Below are positions 1 to 5,198 of a stretch of DNA of 6,363 bases, one piece after another. How positions within the stretch are numbered: position 1 is the stretch's first letter; every line of letters begins with the position of its first letter. This DNA is from Candidatus Aenigmatarchaeota archaeon. GTDB taxonomy: Archaea; Aenigmatarchaeota; Aenigmatarchaeia; DAOWOJ01. The DNA lies in assembly GCA_030642125.1 (NCBI GenBank), contig DAOWOJ010000024.1, forward strand, positions 1 to 6,363, given 5' to 3'. Both the position numbers and the translations under genes were made by a program. The notes under the pieces are model-generated. The model was not told the origin of the DNA. It saw nothing but the letters and a program-made list of their open reading frames with translations, and made no database searches.

Positions 1-1
1 A

Positions 2-157
2 CATTTTTTAGTTCTTCCTAGATATAAAAAAGAAAGAAATTTTTCAGGAAAAACTTTCGAAGATAAAACATTCGGAAATTCAATTATTTATACGAAAGAA
101 AAAATAAACGAAAATATTAGAATTAAGCTATCTGAATTATTGAAAAAATATATGTGA
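2..157 (+). CDS. C-terminal fragment of an unrecognised protein (5' end outside window)
   Basis: One frame is open from base 2 to a TGA at 155-157 and gives 51 residues. The fragment begins HFLVLPRYKKERNFSGKTF, contains a KTFGNSIIYTKE stretch, and ends in a probable charged helix (ELLKKYM). I do not recognise the family. The composition is AT-rich and lysine-rich like the other genes here, and an eight-T tract follows 40 bases after the stop, which supports a real gene end. It runs convergently to the pyrDK unit. There is no in-frame start inside the fragment that would make it a complete small gene. No function is proposed. Confidence 0.6.
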   Translation, partial: HFLVLPRYKKERNFSGKTFEDKTFGNSIIYTKEKINENIRIKLSELLKKYM

Positions 158-197
158 TTTCTTCATCAAACATTTCATTCTTTTAATATTATATATC

Positions 198-205
198 TTT
201 TTTTT
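198..205 (+). terminator. Oligo-T tract, probable archaeal terminator of the left-edge gene
   Basis: Eight consecutive T on the plus strand lie 40 bases after the stop at 157. Archaeal RNA polymerase commonly terminates at T-runs of this kind without a hairpin. The rest of 158-278 is AT-rich with no supported gene or RNA. Confidence 0.45.
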
Positions 206-278
206 ACAATTCCTATTTCAAATAATATTTTATTGAATTAATCGTGAATATATTATAATAAAATTACGTGAATTATGC

Positions 279-305
279 AAAAATTTTAAGATGATCATCT
301 TAAAA
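279..305 (-). terminator. Palindromic hairpin plus T-tract after pyrDK
   Basis: Positions 284-305 form a perfect 22-bp palindrome (arms 284-294 and 295-305, core AAGATGATCATCTT). Read on the minus strand it starts 11 bases after the pyrDK stop codon, can fold into a 9-bp stem with a GATC loop, and is followed by five T (283-279). On the plus strand no T-run follows, so the arrangement fits termination of the minus-strand pyrDK transcript. A dimeric protein-binding site is an alternative reading of the perfect symmetry. Confidence 0.55.
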
Positions 306-316
306 GGCAAAAGAAT

Positions 317-1456
317 TCAAATCTGATCTTTATTAAAAAAAGTTCCATCAACGCATGATCGCAGTCCCTTTGAAGTTGCACAACTGCCGCAAAGTCCGAT
401 ACCGCATTTAGTCAATGTATCTTGTGAAGAATAAATTTTCTCCTCTGCTATATATTTTTTCTCTTCTTTTACAACTGCTTCTATCATTTGTCCTGGACCG
501 CAGTTTATGCAATATTCAGGTTTTGTTTTTTTTATCACTTTTCTTAATAAATCTGTTACAATACCTTTTTCTCCAATTTCACCATTTTCTGTAGCAACAA
601 AAACATATTTGCAAAGATCATTAAATTTTTTTATTCCAGCTAAACAATTTTTGTCTTTTCCTCCTAAAAGAGCAATAGAATCTTTGTTTTTCTTAGCAAA
701 AAGATAAAGTGCAGCTATTCCGGTTCCTCCTCCGACAAGCAAAATCTTTCCATTAACATTTGGGGATTTTCCATATGGGCCTCTCAAATAAAGAGTATCT
801 CCTTTCTTAATTTTCGACAATTTTTCTGTAAAGCATCCTCTTTTTTGAATAAGAAGTTTTGTTGGTTTGTCGTCAAATACAGAAAAAGGCTTTTCTCCTT
901 TTTGCGGCAACCAAGCAAAAATAAATTGTCCAGGCTCTATTTTTATATTCTTGTTAAGTTCTAAAATAAACAAATCATTTTTCAGCTTTATATTCTCATT
1001 TACTCTATATTTTTCATAATCCATGTTAAGATCCGCCTTCAACAATCTCTCAGCGTTATTTGATCCTTTGTTTAAATCTTCTTCTAACATTGAAAAGTAT
1101 ATTTTAATTTCATCTGTGCTCATTCCAGAAAGCGCAGAGCCTATGCCCCAAAAATTTGCTCCAGCCTTCTTATATCTTCTGACATCTCCAGCCATCGATA
1201 TTCCACCGCATGCAATTATAGGTAAATTCGTGATTTTTCTTATTCTATTAACGCATTTTATTCCTGTTTCAAGAATTGTTATTCCAGATACTCCGCCTTT
1301 TTTATTAGAAAGTACCGGATAGTCGTCAAATAAAATTTCTTCAGGTCCTTTTGTGTTGATTGCTACAATTCCTGAAGCACCGCCCTTTTTCATGGCCAAA
1401 ATTGATTTTTCAATGTCAAGATTTGGAGATATTTTGACAAAGATTGGCTTTCCCAA
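317..1456 (-). CDS. pyrK: Dihydroorotate dehydrogenase C-terminal half fused to PyrK electron-transfer module (3' part of frameshifted pyrDK)
   Basis: Residues 1-130 are the second half of a PyrD TIM barrel: VKISPN at 7-12, AINT at 32-35, IACGGIS at 81-87 and a GIGSAL loop at 104-109. After a short linker comes a complete PyrK-like reductase. It has a FAD-binding KPFSVFD at 189-195, a dinucleotide-binding VGGGTGIA at 241-248, and a C-terminal 2Fe-2S site with Cys351, Cys356, Cys359 and Cys368 in KCGIGLCGSC...C. PyrK passes electrons from the dehydrogenase FMN through 2Fe-2S and FAD to NAD+. The listed start is a TTG that is really an internal Leu: homology continues upstream to 1477, where a TAG (1484-1486) closes this frame just before the seven-A run. 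Removing one A joins it to the upstream fragment and gives a 535-residue PyrD-PyrK fusion. No ribosome-binding site is visible for separate translation. Confidence 0.85.
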   Translation of the reverse strand: MGKPIFVKISPNLDIEKSILAMKKGGASGIVAINTKGPEEILFDDYPVLSNKKGGVSGITILETGIKCVNRIRKITNLPIIACGGISMAGDVRRYKKAGANFWGIGSALSGMSTDEIKIYFSMLEEDLNKGSNNAERLLKADLNMDYEKYRVNENIKLKNDLFILELNKNIKIEPGQFIFAWLPQKGEKPFSVFDDKPTKLLIQKRGCFTEKLSKIKKGDTLYLRGPYGKSPNVNGKILLVGGGTGIAALYLFAKKNKDSIALLGGKDKNCLAGIKKFNDLCKYVFVATENGEIGEKGIVTDLLRKVIKKTKPEYCINCGPGQMIEAVVKEEKKYIAEEKIYSSQDTLTKCGIGLCGSCATSKGLRSCVDGTFFNKDQI

Positions 1457-1925
1457 AAGAGCAACGTTTTTTACTATTTTTTTCTACAATTTCTAAATCT
1501 TGACATATCGCTTGTCCATATTTGTCTGCATGTGGACAAGACAAATTAAGTTCAAATCCATCAGCAAAATCATAAAGAATTTTAGCTGTCTTTATAAAAT
1601 CTTCATCGTCTTTTCCAAATATGGAAATAAGCAAAAATTTATTGTTAGGTATTTTAATTTTAGAAAGTCTTCTTGAAAATTCTTTCGCTCCAGGATTTGT
1701 AAGACCGACTGCATTGACAAAAGACATATTAGAATGTCTTGCTAAGATTGGCTCTTTATTTCCTTGTTTTGGATTCAGACCAATACTTTTTGTTGTCAAA
1801 ATTCCTATTTGTGGAATTTCATTGGCAATTTTTTCAATAACAGAAACATCAGTAGCAACAATTCCTGACGGAATAGTGAATGGTCCACTTATTTTTTTCC
1901 CAAAAAGTTCGTATCTTTGCTCCAT
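1416..1925 (-). CDS. pyrD: Dihydroorotate dehydrogenase, class 1B type, N-terminal half (5' part of frameshifted pyrDK)
   Basis: Residues 1-149 match the first half of PyrD: an early PSGIVA segment (19-24), TTKSIGLNPKQGN (44-56), NAVGLTNPGA (71-80) and the catalytic loop ELNLSCPHADKYGQAI (125-140). Cys130 is the class 1 active-site base; class 2 enzymes have Ser. After Glu148-Lys149 the frame leaves the family: the last 20 residues (from Asn150) are out-of-frame reading. Dropping one A from the run at 1477-1483 continues as IVKNVALLGKPIF, exactly what the family needs. The enzyme oxidises dihydroorotate to orotate in UMP synthesis. The ATG at 1925 has no clear Shine-Dalgarno; the leader between aspS and this gene is 92 bases. 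An ATG 13 bases upstream is in another frame. Confidence 0.85.
   Translation of the reverse strand: MEQRYELFGKKISGPFTIPSGIVATDVSVIEKIANEIPQIGILTTKSIGLNPKQGNKEPILARHSNMSFVNAVGLTNPGAKEFSRRLSKIKIPNNKFLLISIFGKDDEDFIKTAKILYDFADGFELNLSCPHADKYGQAICQDLEIVEKNSKKRCSFGKANLCQNISKS
1477..1483 (-). other. Seven-A homopolymer carrying the pyrDK frameshift
   Basis: The coding strand reads GTAG-AAAAAAA-TAGT. Frame 0 gives GAA AAA AAT AGT; the downstream frame has TAG immediately before the A-run, so the run is the crossing point that similarity supports. A run of six A would restore a continuous reading frame from 1925 to 317. The net change is one extra base. It may be a sequencing or assembly error, a true mutation, or a transcriptional slippage site. 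Confidence 0.85.
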
Positions 1926-1977
1926 AGAGTTTTTCCATTTTAATATTTTTCAGTAGTAATTTATTATGGAATGAATT

Positions 1978-1986
1978 AAAAAAAAA
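1978..1986 (-). terminator. Oligo-T tract after aspS
   Basis: Nine consecutive T on the minus strand lie 31 bases after the aspS stop codon (2018-2020) and upstream of the pyrD start at 1925. This is the usual look of a hairpin-less archaeal terminator and would separate aspS from pyrDK transcription. No convincing hairpin accompanies it. A TATA element for pyrDK must lie in the same 92-base gap, but none stands out against the AT background. Confidence 0.45.
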
Positions 1987-2017
1987 TACAAATAACTAAT
2001 TCTATATAATAAAATAT

Positions 2018-3325
2018 TTATGGCAGTGTTCTTTCAACATCTCTTGGAAATAAAGTTGCTTCTCTAATGTTATTCAAGTTTAGCATAATAAACATCAATC
2101 GTTCTATACCTATGTTGAAACCACCATGCGGAGGAGCTCCAAATTTAAAACTATGTGTAAACCATTCTAAATTTTGAGCATTCAAACCTTTTTCATTTAT
2201 TTGTTTAATTATATTATCATATCTATGTTCTCGTTGTCCACCAGAGCTAATTTCTACACCTTTAAAAATTAAATCGGTACTTCTTGCCCATTGTTTATCA
2301 TCATCGAATCTCATTACATAAAATGGTTTCTCATTAAAAGGGAATCTATTCACAAAAAAGAATTCATTATCATATTTTTCTTTTACGTATTTTCCTAATA
2401 GTTTTTCAGATTCTCTATCATAATCTTTACCATATTCTATTTCTTTTCCCATTTCATTCAAAATATCATATATATCAGGAAATTTTAATTCTGGAAATGG
2501 TTGTTTTGGTATTTCAAGACATATGTTTAATGTTTCTAATTCATTTTCGCATTCTTGTTTTATTTTTTTGAATGTATGACAAATTAGATTTTCTTGTTCC
2601 AACATTACATCTTTTTCATTATCTATAAATCCAAGTTCAACAGCACATCCTCTATGCTCGCATAGATGTCTTGTAGTATGACTTAATTCAGCTCTCCAAC
2701 TTGGTCCAATTTCAAAAATTCTATCAAATCCACCTAAAATAGTAAGTTGTCTATGTAATTGCGGATCTTGTCTTAAATACATATTTTTGTTGAAATATAC
2801 AACCGGAAAAACTTCTGAACCGCCTTCAGAACCAATTCCCATTAAACATGGAGTAGATACTTGTGTATAAGAGTTCTTTCTTAAATACTCTTCCATGTAT
2901 TCAATTGTTTTGGATTGAATGAGAAATGTATCATGAAATTTTGATATCCTTAAGCTCAAAGCTCTATTGTTTAAATATGTATCTAAGTTCGCTTTGACTT
3001 TATGTGTAATATCAAACGGTAATACAGGTTCTAATTTATTAATAACAGTAATATATGATGGTATAATTTCGAATCCATTAGGAGCTTTTTTGAACTCTTT
3101 TACAATGCCTTTGACTTTAATTACTGTTTCACTATTTAAAGAATCAGCAATCTTTTTAAGTTCATCTGAAGATTTGTCTGTAATTGTTATCTGTGTTAAT
3201 CCTTGAGCATTTCTTAATAAGATAAATTTTATTCCTCCAAGATCTCTAATATCATGTACCCATCCGCATATATCTATTTCTTTCCCTATTGTATCTTTTT
3301 TTATTTTAGTTGAATAACATTTCAT
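2018..3325 (-). CDS. aspS: Aspartyl-tRNA synthetase, archaeal type, with non-discriminating signature
   Basis: This 435-residue class II synthetase has the usual archaeal length. An N-terminal OB-fold anticodon-binding domain (about 1-105, with GWVHDIRDLGG at 21-31) precedes the catalytic domain. Motif 2 is WRAELSHTTRHLCE (210-223), motif 3 is GFNIGIERL (402-410), and EISSGGQREH (358-367) is also present. His24 and Pro82 align with Trp26 and Lys85 of the Asn-excluding Thermococcus enzyme; His/Pro is the pair seen in non-discriminating enzymes that also charge tRNA(Asn). In the aspartate-recognition segment the usual QSPQLxK reads QDPQLHR (186-192), so the substrate-contacting Lys is Arg192 and the Ser is Asp187. 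Arg365, which should match E. coli Arg489, is kept. The ATG at 3325 is supported by a GTGA ribosome-binding element. AspS appears monocistronic, with 74 bases between it and scpB. Confidence 0.93.
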   Translation of the reverse strand: MKCYSTKIKKDTIGKEIDICGWVHDIRDLGGIKFILLRNAQGLTQITITDKSSDELKKIADSLNSETVIKVKGIVKEFKKAPNGFEIIPSYITVINKLEPVLPFDITHKVKANLDTYLNNRALSLRISKFHDTFLIQSKTIEYMEEYLRKNSYTQVSTPCLMGIGSEGGSEVFPVVYFNKNMYLRQDPQLHRQLTILGGFDRIFEIGPSWRAELSHTTRHLCEHRGCAVELGFIDNEKDVMLEQENLICHTFKKIKQECENELETLNICLEIPKQPFPELKFPDIYDILNEMGKEIEYGKDYDRESEKLLGKYVKEKYDNEFFFVNRFPFNEKPFYVMRFDDDKQWARSTDLIFKGVEISSGGQREHRYDNIIKQINEKGLNAQNLEWFTHSFKFGAPPHGGFNIGIERLMFIMLNLNNIREATLFPRDVERTLP

Positions 3326-3329
3326 ATTT

Positions 3330-3333
3330 TCAC
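3330..3333 (-). promoter_or_regulatory. Ribosome-binding element GTGA for aspS
   Basis: GTGA sits 4 bases before the ATG at 3325. It pairs with the CACCU/AUCAC part of the archaeal 16S rRNA 3' end (complement GGAGGUGAUCC). It supports the chosen start, which also gives the N-terminus expected for the family. Confidence 0.5.
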
Positions 3334-3347
3334 ATTATAAATTGTCT

Positions 3348-3360
3348 TTTATTTAATATA
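3348..3360 (-). promoter_or_regulatory. Possible TATA element for aspS
   Basis: On the minus strand the sequence TATATTAAATAAA lies 23-35 bases upstream of the aspS ATG, within the 74-base gap after scpB. It resembles the archaeal TATA box, and a start of transcription about 25 bases downstream would leave a very short leader. In DNA this AT-rich the match is weak evidence. Confidence 0.25.
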
Positions 3361-3399
3361 GACATATGTTAACTGTTATACATGGATTTGATATTGTTA

Positions 3400-3915
3400 T
3401 CAATTAACAATGTTTTTGTTATTCTCATTTTTAAATTCTTTTTTTAATTTTTCTTTAATTTTTTTTATATCTATTCCAAAATATTCTTCAAATTCTCTTG
3501 TTGTTTTCAATAATTTTGTTCTGCAACATGGTGTTTTATTTACTAATTTTCTGTCGATCAAACTTTTAACATAAGAATATGTTTTATTTCCCTGAATTTT
3601 AACTATATCAGATTGTTTTATAGGTTCTTTGAATGTTATAAGTGATAATGTTTTTAATTCTCCTTTTGATAAATCAGTATGTCTACTAAAATGTGAAATT
3701 TTATCTGTATATTCTGATTTTGCTTCTAATTTCCATCCATTAGAAGTTTCTACTAATTCTATTCCACTTTCATCAGCATCGTATTTTTTATTAAGTTTCG
3801 ATAAAATTGAAATAGTATTATCTGATGTTAAATTAAGTGATGAATATATTTCATTTAAACTAAGTGGTTTTGGTGACACAAATAGAACAGCTTCTAAAAG
3901 GGCCATCTCATTCAT
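3400..3915 (-). CDS. scpB: ScpB, segregation and condensation protein B
   Basis: The 171-residue product has the two winged-helix domains of ScpB. The first (about 1-75) begins MNEMALLEAVLFVSPKPLSL and contains GIELVETSNGWKLEAK (51-66). The second (about 82-150) contains LSKGELKTLSLITFKEPI (82-99) and ends at EEYFGID. A lysine-rich tail follows. ScpB dimers bind the kleisin ScpA and regulate SMC in chromosome condensation; it is cytosolic and DNA-associated. The ATG at 3915 is chosen because TGAT lies 4 bases upstream; a TTG at 3924 has no such support, and an ATG at 3906 is a less likely alternative. The start lies inside the end of rps27ae (8-base overlap), so translation is probably coupled. 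No scpA or smc gene is in the window. Confidence 0.85.
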   Translation of the reverse strand: MNEMALLEAVLFVSPKPLSLNEIYSSLNLTSDNTISILSKLNKKYDADESGIELVETSNGWKLEAKSEYTDKISHFSRHTDLSKGELKTLSLITFKEPIKQSDIVKIQGNKTYSYVKSLIDRKLVNKTPCCRTKLLKTTREFEEYFGIDIKKIKEKLKKEFKNENNKNIVN

Positions 3916-4135
3916 TTTTATCAACTTTTTTCATTTCTGTAAATCTGCATCTTCCACATGTAAATCTATCTTTATGTTCTCCCATAAATGTTGCATTTAA
4001 ACATCTAGGGCATTCTTTTCTTTTCCTCTCTATTTTATTGCCTTCAATACTATAAAATTTATATATTTGAGTACATTTGTGCTTACTCTTGCTTTTTATT
4101 CTTTTTCCTTTTTTTTCTTTCCTTTTTTTGGGCAT
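3908..4135 (-). CDS. rps27ae: 30S ribosomal protein S27ae
   Basis: This 75-residue protein is a zinc-ribbon component of the small ribosomal subunit. The zinc ligands are visible as CPRC (Cys42, Cys45) and CGRC (Cys60, Cys63), with the family stretch GEHKDRFTCGRC between and around them. The first 20 residues carry 12 Lys/Arg, a basic extension likely to contact rRNA and longer than in many archaeal versions. It begins 3 bases after the rps24e stop and shares its last 8 bases with scpB. A GGA lies 7 bases before the ATG. In eukaryotes the homologue is made as a ubiquitin fusion; here, as in other archaea, it stands alone. Confidence 0.93.
   Translation of the reverse strand: MPKKRKEKKGKRIKSKSKHKCTQIYKFYSIEGNKIERKRKECPRCLNATFMGEHKDRFTCGRCRFTEMKKVDKNE
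3920..3923 (-). promoter_or_regulatory. Ribosome-binding element TGAT for scpB
   Basis: TGAT lies 4 bases before the ATG at 3915, inside the last codons of rps27ae. The same element at the same distance precedes rpo7. It decides the scpB start in favour of 3915 over the upstream TTG. Confidence 0.45.
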
Positions 4136-4138
4136 TTT

Positions 4139-4405
4139 TTATTCCTTCTTTTTTTGTTTCTTTTGTTTAAGTTTTGGTAAAAACTTTTTATCTTCATATA
4201 TTTCTATATCAGCTTTTGATTCTTCAATACCACTTTTTGTATTGATTTTTTTAATTAAAATTAATTCTGGAATTGAATCAATTTTAAGAGATTCCATTAT
4301 TTCATCTCTTTTAGGTGTAGGTAAGTTTGGATGTTCAATCAAAATCTTTAGTTCATCTCTGTGCAATAAAGGATTTTTCTTTTTTTCTAATATTTTTATA
4401 TTCAT
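4139..4405 (-). CDS. rps24e: 30S ribosomal protein S24e
   Basis: The 88-residue product matches the archaeal S24e family, a small-subunit ribosomal protein. The N-terminus MNIKILEKKKNPLLHRDEL, the middle HPNLPTPKRDEI (25-36) and IKKINTKSGIEESKADIEIY (51-70) follow the family pattern, including the basic loop before the last strand. It is slightly shorter than typical archaeal members (about 100 residues) and ends in a lysine-rich tail. Its ATG overlaps the spt4 stop in an ATGA arrangement, indicating coupled translation, and no separate Shine-Dalgarno is seen. Confidence 0.92.
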   Translation of the reverse strand: MNIKILEKKKNPLLHRDELKILIEHPNLPTPKRDEIMESLKIDSIPELILIKKINTKSGIEESKADIEIYEDKKFLPKLKQKKQKKKE

Positions 4406-4596
4406 TTAGCAGCAGCGCCTTTTACCCATATAGCATATTTTCCTTTTGAATTAAATCCAAGATTTTTTGCAATCTCTGATTCTGAATTAAATATTACAAC
4501 ACTTCCTTTCCAATTTTTAGTTAAATTGGAAGAATTGCAAACAGGACAAACATTACCTTCAACAAATCTTTTGCAAGTTTTACACACTTTATTCAT
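4402..4596 (-). CDS. spt4: Transcription elongation factor Spt4 (RpoE2)
   Basis: This is a 64-residue zinc-ribbon protein with Cys5, Cys8, Cys17 and Cys20 (CKTC...CPVC) in the family phrase VEGNVCPVC, followed by the WKGSVVIF strand and the SEIAKNLG and GKYAIWV segments typical of archaeal Spt4. It partners Spt5, bridging the RNA polymerase clamp to increase processivity. Spt5 is not in this window. The gene overlaps rpo7 upstream by an ATGA junction (4593-4596) and rps24e downstream by another (4402-4405). Length is normal for the family. Confidence 0.95.
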   Translation of the reverse strand: MNKVCKTCKRFVEGNVCPVCNSSNLTKNWKGSVVIFNSESEIAKNLGFNSKGKYAIWVKGAAAK

Positions 4597-5138
4597 TTAT
4601 CTGCCTTTTTACTTCTTTCTAACCAATGAAGTGCTCCAAGACCTTCTTGTCTCATTGTTAATCCGATTTTATTTCTATCCATTTTCATAGATATTGATAC
4701 TATTCTAGCTATTACACTATCTCCAACTTTTAATATTCTTTTTGTCTTTTTTCCAACAAGATTTAAATTTTTCTCATCATAAGACACAAAATCATCCATC
4801 AATTGTGAAACATGAACTAAACCATCTATTGGACCTATTCTTACAAAAACTCCAAATTCAGTTAAGTCAACGACTACGCCCTTTACTATTTCATGTAATT
4901 CTGGTTGATATACCAACAATTCGAATTTTGTAGGATAAAATATACAAGGATCTTCTGGAAATATATCTCCTTGTTCTGCACTTATTATATTTATAACGTT
5001 TAATATTACGCCTAGTGAATCATCAATATTTCCTTCCAATTGTTCAATTAAACTATCTTTTATTGATTTTGATACATCTTTAGAGAAATATTTAGGGGAA
5101 ACTTTTACATTATCGGATACAGTTATTATTTTATACAT
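4593..5138 (-). CDS. rpo7: DNA-directed RNA polymerase subunit Rpo7 (RpoE1, E')
   Basis: The 181-residue product has the two-domain Rpo7 build. The N-terminal tip domain (about 1-80) begins MYKIITVSDNVKVSPKYF and includes GDIFPEDPCIFYP (57-69). A C-terminal S1/OB RNA-binding domain (about 82-165) carries KGVVVDLTEFGVFVRIGP (86-103) and DGLVHVSQL (105-113), and ends with the conserved IGLTMRQEGLGALHWLE (158-174). Rpo7 forms the polymerase stalk with Rpo4 and helps in open-complex formation and transcript binding. The ATG at 5138 is preferred over one 33 bases upstream because the family starts at MYKxxxV and a TGAT ribosome-binding element precedes it. It is the first gene of the minus-strand operon. 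Confidence 0.95.
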   Translation of the reverse strand: MYKIITVSDNVKVSPKYFSKDVSKSIKDSLIEQLEGNIDDSLGVILNVINIISAEQGDIFPEDPCIFYPTKFELLVYQPELHEIVKGVVVDLTEFGVFVRIGPIDGLVHVSQLMDDFVSYDEKNLNLVGKKTKRILKVGDSVIARIVSISMKMDRNKIGLTMRQEGLGALHWLERSKKADK

Positions 5139-5142
5139 AAAA

Positions 5143-5146
5143 ATCA
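5143..5146 (-). promoter_or_regulatory. Ribosome-binding element TGAT for rpo7
   Basis: TGAT stands 4 bases before the ATG at 5138 and is complementary to AUCA of the 16S rRNA 3' tail. It supports a 181-residue Rpo7 rather than a form extended by eleven hydrophobic residues. Confidence 0.5.
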
Positions 5147-5190
5147 TTATTAGTATATAATAGTATAACATAAAAGATTAATATAATTGT

Positions 5191-5195
5191 GTGAT
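5191..5195 (+). promoter_or_regulatory. Ribosome-binding element GTGAT for the hydrolase gene
   Basis: GTGAT lies 3 bases before the ATG at 5199 and matches the GGUGAU half of the archaeal Shine-Dalgarno. This decides against the in-frame TTG at 5187, which would place the element inside the coding region. Confidence 0.6.
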
Positions 5196-5198
5196 ATC

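Larger units (their letters stand above)
5139..5198. promoter_or_regulatory. Divergent promoter region between rpo7 and the hydrolase gene
   Basis: Only 60 bases separate the two divergent start codons. The centre (about 5153-5163, GTATATAATAG) is TATA-like on both strands, and a transcription start 25-30 bases away would fit leaders of a few to about twenty bases in either direction. The region also contains both ribosome-binding elements (5143-5146 and 5191-5195). Which strand each TATA-like stretch serves cannot be settled from sequence. Confidence 0.45.

Noticed and set aside
1023..1956. Plus-strand open frames at 1023-1322 and 1621-1956 opposite pyrDK
   Set aside because: They lie antisense to well-supported PyrD sequence, have no ribosome-binding element or recognisable motif, and arise from the codon pattern of the opposite strand.
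3393..3411. Inverted repeat ATTGTTA-5-TAACAAT over the scpB stop codon, considered as a terminator
   Set aside because: The stem is only 7 bp with a single G-C pair, and no T-tract follows on the minus strand; chance is likely in such AT-rich DNA.
4097..4170. Long pyrimidine tract on the plus strand at the rps24e/rps27ae junction, considered as a triplex or regulatory element
   Set aside because: It is fully explained by the Lys-rich C-terminus of S24e and N-terminus of S27ae in an AT-rich genome.
3629..4409. Plus-strand open frames rich in Phe, Ser and Leu opposite scpB, rps27ae and rps24e, looking like membrane proteins
   Set aside because: They are the complement of lysine-rich codons (AAA/AAG read as TTT/CTT). 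The sense-strand genes are certain, so the hydrophobic look is a shadow.
5139..5171. Extended Rpo7 start at 5171 adding eleven mostly hydrophobic residues (MLYYYILIMIF)
   Set aside because: The extension looks like a signal peptide, but Rpo7 is a cytosolic polymerase subunit starting at MYK, and the TGAT element points to 5138. The extra codons are promoter and leader DNA.
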